A DNA stretch of 64,000 nucleotides. It comes from Streptacidiphilus jiangxiensis (GTDB taxonomy: Bacteria; Actinomycetota; Actinomycetes; Streptomycetales; Streptomycetaceae). The stretch spans positions 124,001 through 188,000 of the forward strand of contig NZ_FOAZ01000014.1 of the NCBI RefSeq assembly GCF_900109465.1, written 5' to 3'. Positions 24,585 to 33,163 of the stretch are shown one piece after another. The position numbers and the translations under genes were made by a program. Position 1 is the stretch's first letter. Each line of letters begins with the position of its first letter. The notes below the pieces were generated by a model. The model made no database searches. It saw nothing but the letters and a program-made list of their open reading frames with translations, and was not told the DNA's origin.

Positions 24585-24609
24585 CCCCCTGTTCTCTCGG
24601 AACAGGGGG
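24585..24609. terminator. Strong hairpin terminator between convergent genes
   Basis: CCCCCTGTTC (24585-24594) and GAACAGGGGG (24600-24609) form a perfect 10-bp stem with loop TCTCG. It lies between the plus-strand remnant (ending 24522) and the convergent phosphoglucomutase gene (ending 24628), so it could end transcription from both sides. Confidence 0.75.
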
Positions 24610-24627
24610 CTCACGCAGGTCACGCCG

Positions 24628-26268
24628 TCACGCCGTCAGCGCCGCGGTCACCACGTCCTTCGCCTCGGCCTGGACCCGGGTCAGGTGGTCGGGGCCGAGG
24701 AAGGACTCGGCATAGATCTTGTAGACGTCCTCCGTGCCCGAAGGGCGAGCGGCGAACCAGGAGTTGGCGGTGGTGACCTTGATGCCGCCGATGGCCGCGC
24801 CGTTGCCCGGGGCCTCGGTGAGGATGGCGGTGATCTTCTCGTCGGCGAGGGTGTCGGCGGTGACCTGGGCCGGGGAGAGCCGGGCCAGCAGCGCCTTCTC
24901 CTCGCGGGTGGCGGGGGCGTCGACGCGGGCGTAGGCGGGCGCTCCGAAGCGGTCGGTCAGGGCCGCATAGCGCTCCGAGGGGGTCTCGCCGGTGACCGCG
25001 GTGATCTCGGAGGCGAGCAGGGCGAGCAGGATGCCGTCCTTGTCCGTCGTCCACACCGAACCGTCGCGGCGCAGGAAGGACGCGCCGGCGGACTCCTCGC
25101 CACCGAAGCCGAGGGAGCCGTCGACGAGCCCGTCGACGAACCACTTGAAGCCCACCGGCACCTCGACCAGCTCCCGGCCGAGGTCGGCGGCGACCCGGTC
25201 GATCATCCCGGAGGAGACCAGGGTCTTGCCGACACCGGCCCGGGCCGGCCAGTCGGCGCGGTGACGGAAGAGGTAGTCGATCGCGGCGGCGAGGTAGTGG
25301 TTGGGGTTCATCAGCCCGGCGTCGGGGGTGACGATGCCGTGGCGGTCGGCGTCGGCGTCGTTGCCGGTGGCGATCGTGTAGCGGTCACGCTGCCCGATCA
25401 GCGAGGCCATGGCGTAGGGGGACGAGCAGTCCATGCGGATCTTCCCGTCCCAGTCCAGCGTCATGAAGCGCCAGGTGGGGTCGGTGAGCGGGTTGACCAC
25501 CGTCAGGTCGAGCCGGTGCTGTTCGGCGATGCGGCCCCAGTACGCGACGGAGGCGCCACCCAGCGGGTCGGCGCCGATGCGCACCCCGGCCGCGCGGACC
25601 GCGTCGAGGTCGAGGACGTTCGGCAGGTCGGCGACGTAGTCGCCGAGGAAGTCGTGGCGGCCGGTGCCGGGGGCGGCCAGGGCCCGCGCGTAGGGGATCC
25701 GTCGGACGTCCGTCATCCCGCCCGCGATGATCTGGTTTGCGCGGTCCTGGATCCAGGCGGTGGCCTCGGAGCCGGCCGGCCCACCGCTGGGCGGGTTGTA
25801 CTTGAACCCGCCGTCGGCGGGCGGGTTGTGGGACGGGGTGACCACCACTCCGTCCGCGAGACCCGAGGTCCGCGCCCGGTTCCACGTCAGGATCGCGTGC
25901 GACACGGCCGGGGTCGGGGTGTACCCGTCGGCGGAGTCGATCAGCACGGTCACGTCGTTCGCCGCGAACACCTCCAGGGCGGTGACGCGGGCGGGCTCGG
26001 ACAGGGCGTGGGTGTCGGCGCCGAGGAACAGCGGGCCGTCGGTGCCCTGCGCGTGGCGGTACTCGCAGATGGCCTGGCTGGTGGCGGCGATGTGGTCCTC
26101 GTTGAAGGCCGTGGCCAGGGACGAGCCGCGGTGCCCGGAGGTGCCGAAGGCCACCCGCTGCGCGGGGTCCGCCGGGTCGGGGTGGAGCGCGTAGTAGGCC
26201 GTCACCAGGCGGGCGACGTCGACGAGGTCGTCGGGACGGGCCGGTGTTCCGGCGCGTTCGTGCGGCAT
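24628..26268 (-). CDS. pgm: Phosphoglucomutase (alpha-D-phosphohexomutase)
   Basis: This is a 546-aa hexose-phosphate mutase moving phosphate between C6 and C1, the same length as the E. coli Pgm type. Landmarks are [12 protein letters not shown], the phosphoserine loop [18 protein letters not shown], the metal-binding loop [11 protein letters not shown], the sugar loop [12 protein letters not shown], and the phosphate-binding [23 protein letters not shown] 26268 is four bases after the SIS gene stop, so it is the last gene of the TetR-GT-kinase-SIS-pgm operon. In that setting it may convert GlcN-6-P to GlcN-1-P as well as, or instead of, glucose phosphates. Substrate preference cannot be read from sequence. 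Confidence 0.94.
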   Translation of the reverse strand: MPHERAGTPARPDDLVDVARLVTAYYALHPDPADPAQRVAFGTSGHRGSSLATAFNEDHIAATSQAICEYRHAQGTDGPLFLGADTHALSEPARVTALEVFAANDVTVLIDSADGYTPTPAVSHAILTWNRARTSGLADGVVVTPSHNPPADGGFKYNPPSGGPAGSEATAWIQDRANQIIAGGMTDVRRIPYARALAAPGTGRHDFLGDYVADLPNVLDLDAVRAAGVRIGADPLGGASVAYWGRIAEQHRLDLTVVNPLTDPTWRFMTLDWDGKIRMDCSSPYAMASLIGQRDRYTIATGNDADADRHGIVTPDAGLMNPNHYLAAAIDYLFRHRADWPARAGVGKTLVSSGMIDRVAADLGRELVEVPVGFKWFVDGLVDGSLGFGGEESAGASFLRRDGSVWTTDKDGILLALLASEITAVTGETPSERYAALTDRFGAPAYARVDAPATREEKALLARLSPAQVTADTLADEKITAILTEAPGNGAAIGGIKVTTANSWFAARPSGTEDVYKIYAESFLGPDHLTRVQAEAKDVVTAALTA

Positions 26269-26272
26269 GCCA

Positions 26273-27250
26273 TCACTCCTGATCGAGCCCGCACGCCTGG
26301 TCGAGCCAGAGGCGCGAGGCCAGCAGTTCGGCGACAAGGGTCTCGGTGAGCAGGCGGACGTCGTCGTCCGTGTCGCCACGGTAGCGCAGGGTGTACGCCG
26401 CCCCGGGGACCTCGGCCCCGACGGCCACCACCGTGGACCCGCGTTGCCGGACCCAGTCCATCATCTCGTCCTCCCACCGTGCGCCTGACAGGAGCAGCAG
26501 CCGGTAGTCGGTGGTCCTGGTGAGGTAGACGTCGACGTGCGACCAGTCGCCGGTCTCGCAGGCGTAGGCCTGACGGCGCGGGCCTTCGCGCAGCATCAGC
26601 GCCGACTGCTGCGCGGAGGAGAGCCGGTGGGCGGGGGCGGCGACGTGCATGCCCTGCGGGCCGTCGAGCAGGCGGCGCACCTGGGGCAGCCACTCGGGCG
26701 CGCGGCCGGCCAGGTCGAGGGTGGCCGCGGCGGCGGCCCGGACCAGTTCGGTCAGATCGCGGTCCAGGCCGAGCAGGTGGCGTTCCAGGGCGAGCAGGTG
26801 CACCAGCGTGTGCTGGAAGGAGCGGCAGGCCACGCCTCCGGCCTCGGTGCCCGCGTGCATGTCCACCACCAGCGGCAGGGACGCGGCGAGCGCCGACTCC
26901 GGCTTGTTGGTCAGCAGCACCAGCGGCGCGCGGTCGCGGTAGTGCTCGACGGCGGCCAACGTCTCGCGCGAGCCGCCGCCGGCGGAGACCGCGACGACGA
27001 CGTCCCCCTCCCGGACCGCGGGCAGCAGGCTGCTGGAGGCCAGGACGCTCACGGCCTCCTGGCCGCGTGCCTGGAGACGGGCCGCGGCGACACCGGCGGC
27101 GTAGGCGGAGGAGCCCATGCCGACGAGGACCACGCGGCGGATCTCGTCCGGTAGGCACTTCCACGGGTCGGTGTCGGCCAACTGGGCGGCCAGGTTCATG
27201 AGATGGGCGGGCTTGGACGCGAGGTCGGCCGCGAACAGCGAAGGCTCCAC
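26273..27250 (-). CDS. SIS-domain sugar isomerase-like protein
   Basis: This is a 325-aa double-SIS protein like the isomerase half of glucosamine-6-phosphate synthase or AgaS/FrlB-type deaminases, with no glutaminase domain. First [23 protein letters not shown], then [17 protein letters not shown] with the sugar-phosphate Ser loop. The second has [17 protein letters not shown]. The GTG at 27250 has GAAGGA six bases upstream and lies two bases after the glucosamine kinase stop. Given the neighbours it may interconvert GlcN-6-P and Fru-6-P (plus ammonia) or isomerise a related amino-sugar phosphate. The classic SGxSxET-type loop is modified (SAGGGSRET), so the reaction is open. Confidence 0.82.
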   Translation of the reverse strand: MEPSLFAADLASKPAHLMNLAAQLADTDPWKCLPDEIRRVVLVGMGSSAYAAGVAAARLQARGQEAVSVLASSSLLPAVREGDVVVAVSAGGGSRETLAAVEHYRDRAPLVLLTNKPESALAASLPLVVDMHAGTEAGGVACRSFQHTLVHLLALERHLLGLDRDLTELVRAAAAATLDLAGRAPEWLPQVRRLLDGPQGMHVAAPAHRLSSAQQSALMLREGPRRQAYACETGDWSHVDVYLTRTTDYRLLLLSGARWEDEMMDWVRQRGSTVVAVGAEVPGAAYTLRYRGDTDDDVRLLTETLVAELLASRLWLDQACGLDQE

Positions 27251-27252
27251 GA

Positions 27253-28569
27253 TCAGTCCTTCAGTCTTTCCGGAAGCAGGTCGGTCAGGGAGAGGTCGGG
27301 CACGTAGACCCAGTGGGGAAGATGTCGCACGGCATAGAGGTACTCGCGCACCTCCTGTGCGTAGCGGAGGGGCGTCAGCAGCCGATCGTCGAACAGGTCG
27401 TCCGCGTCCAGCCTCGCCAGCGTGGTGCGGTAGGCGTCGAGGAAGGAACGCTGCGCGGCAGCGATCCAGGCCCGCACGGGGGCCGGATCGACGTCCGGCG
27501 TCCGGAAGACGACGACGCGCCCGACGTGGTCGAGGCTCGCGGTCATGCCGACGACGTCCAGCGCGGCGGGCTGACGGGCGGCCCGCTGATCGGCGGGCAG
27601 CACGGGGTTGCCATCGAAGTCGACGACGGCGTACCGCCCGTCGGCTCGCAGGATCTGTCCGACGTGGAAGTCGCCGTGCACGTCGATCAGCGGCGTCCCG
27701 GCCAGCGCGTCCAACTCGGCGTAGACGTCCGCGATACGCGGCGCCCAAGCCTTCAGCCGTTCGCCCTCGGCGCCCGGGACCGAGGCCACGGCCTCGTCGA
27801 GCTCCTCCCGCATCCGGACGCCCCACGCGGCGACGTCCGCCGCGGTGGCGGGAGTTCGGCCGCGGGCGGCCAGGGCGGCGTGCATGCGGGCGGTCAGCGT
27901 ACCGAGCTGTGCGGCCGGAAGCAGAGCTTGATCCATCGTCAGCTCGCCCCGGGCGAGGCGGCGGACGTCGTCGACGGCCCAGTCCCAGCCGTCGAGCGCT
28001 CCCGGCAGGTAGGCGACGACGCTCGCCAGCAGTACCGGTTGCGCACCCTCCGCGAGGGTGAGCAGGCCCCAGGGCCGGGGCATCTCCGTGAAGCCGCCAC
28101 GGGCGAGAGCGGCGATCCGCTGCGCCGCCGGGCTGCCCGGCTCCCCCTCGGCAGGCAGGCGGACGGCCCACTTGACGACGGCGCACTCGCCGACGATGAC
28201 GCTCTCGTTGGTCTGGTCGACGATGATGCCGCGCTCGCCCGTCACCGGGGCGGCACCGGTGAAGGCCTCCAGCACGAAGGCCGCGTCGGGCGTCGCGCCC
28301 CGGCGGGCCAGGGCGGCCACCAGGTGTTCGGCGGTGCCGTCGCCCGGCCGGGACCGGCGGACGCCGCCGGCGCCGTCCCGCACGAGCGGGACGGTCCACC
28401 GGGCGGCGTCGGCCGAGCGGACCACGCCGACGGCGTGGCCCTCGCCCAGGTCGAGGAGTGCGTCGAGCCGGAGCGGGCCGGGGACCGCCACCTCGGCGCG
28501 CCGCTCTCCCGAGGGCAGCACCAGGGCGGGGTCCGCGGCCGCGACCAGCTCGGACCAGTTCGGGGTCAC
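27253..28569 (-). CDS. Glucosamine kinase / maltokinase-like APH-fold enzyme
   Basis: This is a 438-aa kinase of the maltokinase/aminoglycoside-phosphotransferase fold. The N-cap ends in IIVDQTNESVIVGECAVVKW (ATP-binding Lys). The catalytic loop is IDVHGDFHVGQIL (Asp of Brenner's motif, with Gln where APHs have Asn). The metal loop is YAVVDFDGNP. The C-lobe has PAALDVVGMTASLDH. Unlike true maltokinases it does not sit with trehalose synthase; its setting of SIS, mutase and glycosyltransferase matches the actinobacterial glucosamine kinases described from Streptacidiphilus jiangxiensis. It would make GlcN-6-P from free glucosamine. The GTG at 28569 overlaps the GT stop by 4 bases. Glucosamine specificity is inferred from context. 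Confidence 0.8.
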   Translation of the reverse strand: MTPNWSELVAAADPALVLPSGERRAEVAVPGPLRLDALLDLGEGHAVGVVRSADAARWTVPLVRDGAGGVRRSRPGDGTAEHLVAALARRGATPDAAFVLEAFTGAAPVTGERGIIVDQTNESVIVGECAVVKWAVRLPAEGEPGSPAAQRIAALARGGFTEMPRPWGLLTLAEGAQPVLLASVVAYLPGALDGWDWAVDDVRRLARGELTMDQALLPAAQLGTLTARMHAALAARGRTPATAADVAAWGVRMREELDEAVASVPGAEGERLKAWAPRIADVYAELDALAGTPLIDVHGDFHVGQILRADGRYAVVDFDGNPVLPADQRAARQPAALDVVGMTASLDHVGRVVVFRTPDVDPAPVRAWIAAAQRSFLDAYRTTLARLDADDLFDDRLLTPLRYAQEVREYLYAVRHLPHWVYVPDLSLTDLLPERLKD

Positions 28570-29891
28570 GAGCCCGATGCTTCCACGTGCGTCCGCCCGA
28601 CCTGCTCGATCACGTCGGCGGCACGGCGCAGTCCGTCGCGGTCGCGGACGGCCTCGCCGACCTTGACGGCGCGCTCGCGCACCTTCGGGTCCAGCACGTG
28701 GGCGAGGGCGGCGTCCATCTCCTCGTCGGTGAAGTCGTAGGTGCGCAGGCGGACGCCGAAACCGGTCTCGTCCATGCGCTGCGCGTTGTCGTGCTGGTCC
28801 CAGAAGAGCGGGAGCACGATCATCGGCTTGCCGAAGTGCAGGCACTCGGTGGTGGTGTTGTTGCCACCGTGGGTGATGACCGCGTCCACCTGCGGGATCA
28901 GCGTGGTCTGCGGCAGGAACTCGGCGCCGACCATGTTGTCCGCGAGCTCGTACTCGGCGTGCTGCGGACCCTTGCTGACGATGTAGCGGTGCGAGGTCCG
29001 GCCGAGCGCGTCGACGAGCCGCTTCATCAGCTCGACGTCGGCGCTGCCGAGCGAGCCGAGGGAGAGATAGATCAGCGCGCTGCCCTCCGGCCGGTCGGCG
29101 ACGGAGGCCGGGATCTCGTAGACGGCGTCGGTCTCGCGCACGCTGGAGTCGATCCGGTGCCAGGTGGGGCCGAGCGGGCGCGCCTCGGTGTAGTCGGTCT
29201 CCTCGGGGAAGACGTAGAGGTTGGCGTGCCGGCTCTCGTGGATGAACTCCAGGTCGGGCAGCGGCGGCGCGCCCTGCTCGACGACCCAGGCGTTGAACTC
29301 CTCCCACATGGCCCGGTGGGTGCGGTCGTACTCGTGCCGGAACGAGCCCCATTCGCTGCGGTCGTCGCACGGCAGGCCGGAGTAGGGCGGTGCCACGTCC
29401 GGGCCGGAGACCTCCAGCGGGTTGCAGGAGACGATCCGCACGAACGGCACGCCCGCGGTCAGCAACGCCGGGAAGGCTATGACGTTGTCCTCGATGATCA
29501 CGTCGGGGCGGGTGCGCCCGATGATGGCCTTCAGCTGCGGCTCGCAGTAGCGGGCACCGTCGATCAGGGCCTGCCAGGTGGGCTGCATGAAGGTGGCCAG
29601 CTGGTCGACGGTGGGCTTGCGGAACTCCGGCGCGGTCTCCCGGATGAAGTCCTTCCAGAACTGTCCGGCGTCCTGCTGGGTCTCCGCGTCGCTCTCCTCG
29701 GCCGGCGGTGCGAGGTCGACGAGGTCCTCCTCGAAGCCGAGCGCCGTCAGCCTGCCCTGCCAGGACGCCTCGGCGGCGAACACCACGCGGTGTCCGCGGC
29801 GGCGCAGGATGTCGCCGACGCCGATGCACTGGTTGGTCGGACCGTAGGCCGACTCGGGCATGAAGAGGATGGTGAGCGGACGGACGGTCAT
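28566..29891 (-). CDS. GT1 (macrolide-type) glycosyltransferase
   Basis: This is a 441-aa GT-B glycosyltransferase. The N-terminal acceptor half begins MTVRPLTILFMPESAYGPTN. The C-terminal donor half has ALIYLSLGSLGSADVELMKR, then FLPQTTLIPQVDAVITHGGN and NTTTECLHFGKPMIVLPLFW-D-Q-H-D-N-A, the family nucleotide-sugar signature with the D/E-Q donor pair (WDQHDNAQR). It has no signal peptide. The acceptor cannot be inferred, but family members glycosylate small molecules. It is the first enzyme gene after the TetR gene (23 bp) and is coupled to the glucosamine kinase, so UDP-glucosamine or a derivative is a reasonable donor. Confidence 0.9.
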   Translation of the reverse strand: MTVRPLTILFMPESAYGPTNQCIGVGDILRRRGHRVVFAAEASWQGRLTALGFEEDLVDLAPPAEESDAETQQDAGQFWKDFIRETAPEFRKPTVDQLATFMQPTWQALIDGARYCEPQLKAIIGRTRPDVIIEDNVIAFPALLTAGVPFVRIVSCNPLEVSGPDVAPPYSGLPCDDRSEWGSFRHEYDRTHRAMWEEFNAWVVEQGAPPLPDLEFIHESRHANLYVFPEETDYTEARPLGPTWHRIDSSVRETDAVYEIPASVADRPEGSALIYLSLGSLGSADVELMKRLVDALGRTSHRYIVSKGPQHAEYELADNMVGAEFLPQTTLIPQVDAVITHGGNNTTTECLHFGKPMIVLPLFWDQHDNAQRMDETGFGVRLRTYDFTDEEMDAALAHVLDPKVRERAVKVGEAVRDRDGLRRAADVIEQVGRTHVEASGS

Positions 29892-29914
29892 GGGTCGCTC
29901 CTGATCGTGGGGGG

Positions 29915-30529
29915 TCAGTCGGCGGGCAGCGGGTGTCCCGTGGCGAGGCGGGCGTAGTCGAGGATCAGCCGGCTCGCGGCGGCGTGGTCGATGGAGGGGT
30001 GACGCGCCATCATGCGGTAGCCGTAGGCGTCCTCGAGGGCGACCAGGTTGCGGCCGATGGTCAGTGACGGGTCCTTGAGGGAGAAGACGCCCTGGGCGGC
30101 GCCGATCTCCAGGATCACCTGGTACATGGAGACCTGACGGTCGTACAGAGCGGTGAGCAGTGCGGCGTAGACGGTGTTGCGGCCGGCGGCCCCGCCGAGT
30201 TCGCACAGCAGGCGGACGTCCTCGTCCTCACTGTCCACGGGCAGGCCGCTGGTGATCGTCATGACCAGTTTGCGGACCGGGTCCGTGACACCCTCGACGG
30301 CCCGCAGGCGCTGGTCGTAGAAGCGCTCCATACCCGCCCGGTGGGCCTCCAGGAGCAGTTCCTGCAGGTCCGGATAGTGGTAGAGAACGGCACCGGACGT
30401 CAGTCCGGCGACCTCGGCCACCTGGTTCAACCGCACGGCGCTGCCGTGTTCCAGCATGGCGCGGCGCGCGGCGTCCACCAGGTCCGCCCTGCGCTCGGTG
30501 CGCCGCTGCTTGTTTCGAGCCACTTGCAC
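29915..30529 (-). CDS. TetR-family regulator of the amino-sugar locus
   Basis: This is a 204-aa TetR repressor. The N-terminal HTH is in RADLVDAARRAMLEHGSAVR followed by LNQVAEVAGLTSGAVLYHYP-D, the typical recognition helix ending in Y-H-Y/F. The C-terminal ligand domain is helical. The GTG at 30529 is preceded by GGAGGCAGGGG; a GTG six bases later is the alternative. It leads the minus-strand operon and is divergent from galU, with a perfect TGAAT-N4-ATTCA inverted repeat between them. It probably represses both directions; the inducer is unknown. Confidence 0.9.
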   Translation of the reverse strand: MQVARNKQRRTERRADLVDAARRAMLEHGSAVRLNQVAEVAGLTSGAVLYHYPDLQELLLEAHRAGMERFYDQRLRAVEGVTDPVRKLVMTITSGLPVDSEDEDVRLLCELGGAAGRNTVYAALLTALYDRQVSMYQVILEIGAAQGVFSLKDPSLTIGRNLVALEDAYGYRMMARHPSIDHAAASRLILDYARLATGHPLPAD

Positions 30530-30573
30530 TACCCCTGCCTCCAGTGCGCCGTACCGTATCCGCCTCCGCTCTT

Positions 30574-30587
30574 TGAATCCGCATTCA
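30574..30587. promoter_or_regulatory. Operator candidate in TetR-galU divergent promoter region
   Basis: TGAAT-CCGC-ATTCA is a perfect 5-bp inverted repeat. It lies 45 bases upstream of the TetR start and 118 upstream of galU, in the most AT-rich part of the 175-bp gap (CTTTGAATCC and ATTCAGAACGAAAGGAAAA). A TTGACG at 30613-30618 could be a -35 element for galU. Position and symmetry suit autoregulation of TetR. Confidence 0.5.
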
Positions 30588-30704
30588 GAACGAAAGGAAA
30601 AGGCCTGTTCTCTTGACGTTCTGCAGCCTTGTCCGGCCTGAACCCCGATGCAAGACTCCCGCAACGCTTCCGCTGGACGACGAGGCTCCCGAAGGGGGGA
30701 CACG

Positions 30705-31634
30705 ATGGGTCAGCACCCCGTCACGAAGGCGGTCATCCCCGCCGCAGGCCTGGGCACCCGCTTCCTACCGGCGACGAAGGCCACGCCCAAGGAGATGCTG
30801 CCCGTGGTCGACACCCCGGCCATCCAACTGGTCGTCGAGGAGGCCGCGTCCATCGGCCTGACCGACGTGCTGTTGGTGACCGGCCGGAACAAGCGCGCCC
30901 TGGAGGACCACTTCGACCAGGCCGCCGAGCTGGAGACGATCCTGGCCGCCAAGGGCGACGCGGAGAAGCTGGCCCTGGTGCGCCGCAGCACCGACCTGGC
31001 CGACGTGCACTACGTGCGGCAGGGGGAACCCAGGGGCCTCGGCCACGCCGTGCTGTGCGCGCGCCGGCACGTCGGCGACGAACCGTTCGCGGTGCTGCTC
31101 GGCGACGACCTGATCGACGCCCGCGACGAGCTGCTCTCCCGCATGGTGGCCCTGCGCGAGAGCTTCGGCGGCAGCGTGGTCGCGCTGACGGAGGTGCCAC
31201 GCTCGCAGATCCACCGCTACGGCTGCGCCGCGTTCGAGGCCTTCCCCGACGCCGGGCACCCCGACGTGGTCCGGGTGACGGACCTGGTCGAGAAGCCGGC
31301 AACGGACCAGGCGCCCAGCACCTACGCGGTCATCGGCCGCTACGTGCTCGACCCGGCGGTCTTCGACGTCCTGGAGGGCACCGCGCCCGGTCGCGGCGGC
31401 GAGATCCAACTGACCGACGCCCTGCGCGAGCTCGGCTCCCGCGTACCGGCTTCGAGCGGCGGCGGCGTGCTCGGCGTCGTCTTCCGCGGCCGCCGCTACG
31501 ACACCGGCGACCGGCTCTCCTACCTCCAGGCGGTGATCCGCCTGGCCTCGGAACGCGAGGACCTCGGACCCGACCTCAACGACTGGCTGCGCTCGTTCGT
31601 GGCCGAGCGCCTCGGTACCGGATCCCGCAGCTGA
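30705..31634 (+). CDS. galU: UTP-glucose-1-phosphate uridylyltransferase
   Basis: This is a 309-aa nucleotidyltransferase. The signature KAVIPAAGLGTRFLPATKAT carries the UTP-binding G-x-G-T-R-F-L-P. KEMLPVVDTPAIQLVVEEA, QGEPRGLGHAV, LLGDDLID (metal Asp) and LVEKP (Lys) follow in GalU order. The ATG at 30705 has GAAGGGGGGA upstream. In the locus it would make UDP-glucose or, since related enzymes tolerate GlcN-1-P, UDP-glucosamine for the glycosyltransferase. It is probably not the only galU of the genome, since it sits with secondary-metabolism-type genes. The aldehyde dehydrogenase gene follows 34 bp later. Confidence 0.92.
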   Translation: MGQHPVTKAVIPAAGLGTRFLPATKATPKEMLPVVDTPAIQLVVEEAASIGLTDVLLVTGRNKRALEDHFDQAAELETILAAKGDAEKLALVRRSTDLADVHYVRQGEPRGLGHAVLCARRHVGDEPFAVLLGDDLIDARDELLSRMVALRESFGGSVVALTEVPRSQIHRYGCAAFEAFPDAGHPDVVRVTDLVEKPATDQAPSTYAVIGRYVLDPAVFDVLEGTAPGRGGEIQLTDALRELGSRVPASSGGGVLGVVFRGRRYDTGDRLSYLQAVIRLASEREDLGPDLNDWLRSFVAERLGTGSRS

Positions 31635-31668
31635 GCTCTCTCCTCAGACCGCTCTGGAAGGAACAGAC

Positions 31669-33159
31669 ATGACCGACGGTCAGCACGTCGACGGGCTGCT
31701 CATCGACGGCACCTCCCGCCCCGGCGGCGGCGCGGTGCGCACCCTGCTGGACCCGGCCACCGGCGAACCGGTCGCCGAGATCACCGAATCCAGCCCGGCC
31801 GAGGTCGCCGCCGCCGTCGCCTCCGCGCGCACGGCCGCCGCGGGCTGGGCCGACCACACCGCGGGCGAGCGCGCGCGGGTGCTGCTGAAGCTCGCCGACC
31901 TGGTCGAGGAGCACGCCGAGGAGCTCACCGAGCTGGAGGTGCGCGAGTCCGGCAAGCCCTGGGCCACCTTCCGCGACGGCGAACTGCCTTTCGCGGCCGA
32001 CAACCTCCGCTTCTTCGCCGGCTCCGCCCGTTCCCTGGACGGCACCGGCGCCGGGGTGCTGAGCAAGGGCTACACCTCGATGCTGGTCCGCCGCCCGATC
32101 GGCGTGATCGGCAGCATCGCACCGTGGAACTTCCCGCTCGTCATGGCGGTCTGGAAGCTGGGCCCCGCACTGGCGGCGGGCAACACCGTCGTCCTCAAGC
32201 CCGCTCCCACGACGCCGAGTTCGACGCTGAGACTGGCCGAGCTGGCCCTGGCGGCGGGCCTGCCGGCGGGCGCGCTCAACGTCGTCACCGGCGGCGCGGA
32301 GGTCGGCAGCGCGCTGGTCACCGACCCCGGCACCGACATGATCTCGGTGACCGGATCCACCGGCACCGGCCGCGCGATCATGACCGCGGCGGCGCAGAGC
32401 GTGAAGCGCGTCCACCTCGAACTGGGCGGCAAGGCCCCCGCCCTGGTCTTCGCCGACGCGGACATACCCGCCGCCGCCCGAGCGATCGCGATGGGCGCGA
32501 CCTACAACACCGGCCAGGACTGCACGGCCGCCACGCGCGTCTACGTCCACCGCTCCCGCTACGCCGACCTGGTCGACCAGCTGCGCGCGACGCTCGCCGG
32601 CATCCGCGTCGGCGCCCCGCGCGACTCCGCCACCGACATCGGCCCGCTGGTCTCGGTCGAACAGCGCGACCGCGTCCACGGCTTCGTGGAGCGCGCCCGC
32701 AAGGCGGGTGCCCGCACGGTCGCGGGCGGCGAGCTCCCGGACGGTCCCGGCGCCTTCTACCACCCGACGCTGATCGTCGACGCGCAGCAGGACAGCGAGA
32801 TCGTCCAGGGCGAGGTCTTCGGCCCGGTCCTGGTCGTACTGCCCTTCGACGACGAGGACGAGGCCGTGCGCCTCGCCAACGACAGCCGCTACGGTCTCGC
32901 CTCCTCGATCTGGACCAACGACGTCGGCCGCTCCCTGCGCGTCGGTCACCGCCTCGACGTGGGCGTGACCTGGGTCAACGACCACCTCCCGATCGCCTCC
33001 GAGGCCCCGCACGGCGGCGTCAAGGGCAGCGGCTTCGGCAAGGACATGAGCCACGAAGCGATCCTGGAGTACACCGTCACCCGCCATTTCATGATCAAGC
33101 ACAGCGTGTTCGAGCATCCGGCGAGCGGGTCGGACACGTCCTCCTTCCGCCCGGCCTGA
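31669..33159 (+). CDS. Aldehyde dehydrogenase (NAD(P)+)
   Basis: This is a 496-aa aldehyde dehydrogenase of the betaine/aminobutyraldehyde type. Elements are IAPWNFPLVMAVWKLGPAL, the NAD motif VTGSTGTGRAI, the active-site Glu in HLELGGKAPAL, the catalytic Cys in YNTGQDCTAATR, and GEVFGPVLVVLPFD. GGAAGGA precedes the ATG. It follows galU in the same transcription unit. It could oxidise an amino-sugar-derived or polyamine-derived aldehyde (gamma-aminobutyraldehyde dehydrogenases share this sequence style). It converges on the P450-like gene with a 4-bp gap and no terminator. Confidence 0.92.
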   Translation: MTDGQHVDGLLIDGTSRPGGGAVRTLLDPATGEPVAEITESSPAEVAAAVASARTAAAGWADHTAGERARVLLKLADLVEEHAEELTELEVRESGKPWATFRDGELPFAADNLRFFAGSARSLDGTGAGVLSKGYTSMLVRRPIGVIGSIAPWNFPLVMAVWKLGPALAAGNTVVLKPAPTTPSSTLRLAELALAAGLPAGALNVVTGGAEVGSALVTDPGTDMISVTGSTGTGRAIMTAAAQSVKRVHLELGGKAPALVFADADIPAAARAIAMGATYNTGQDCTAATRVYVHRSRYADLVDQLRATLAGIRVGAPRDSATDIGPLVSVEQRDRVHGFVERARKAGARTVAGGELPDGPGAFYHPTLIVDAQQDSEIVQGEVFGPVLVVLPFDDEDEAVRLANDSRYGLASSIWTNDVGRSLRVGHRLDVGVTWVNDHLPIASEAPHGGVKGSGFGKDMSHEAILEYTVTRHFMIKHSVFEHPASGSDTSSFRPA

Positions 33160-33163
33160 CGCC

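Noticed and set aside
26273-27250. Complete glucosamine-6-phosphate synthase (GlmS)
   Set aside because: No N-terminal glutaminase domain with Cys1; only the two SIS modules are encoded.
27253-28569. Maltokinase (Mak/Pep2) of the GlgE pathway
   Set aside because: The fold matches, but no treS, glgE or glgB is nearby and the neighbours are amino-sugar genes, so glucosamine kinase is preferred.
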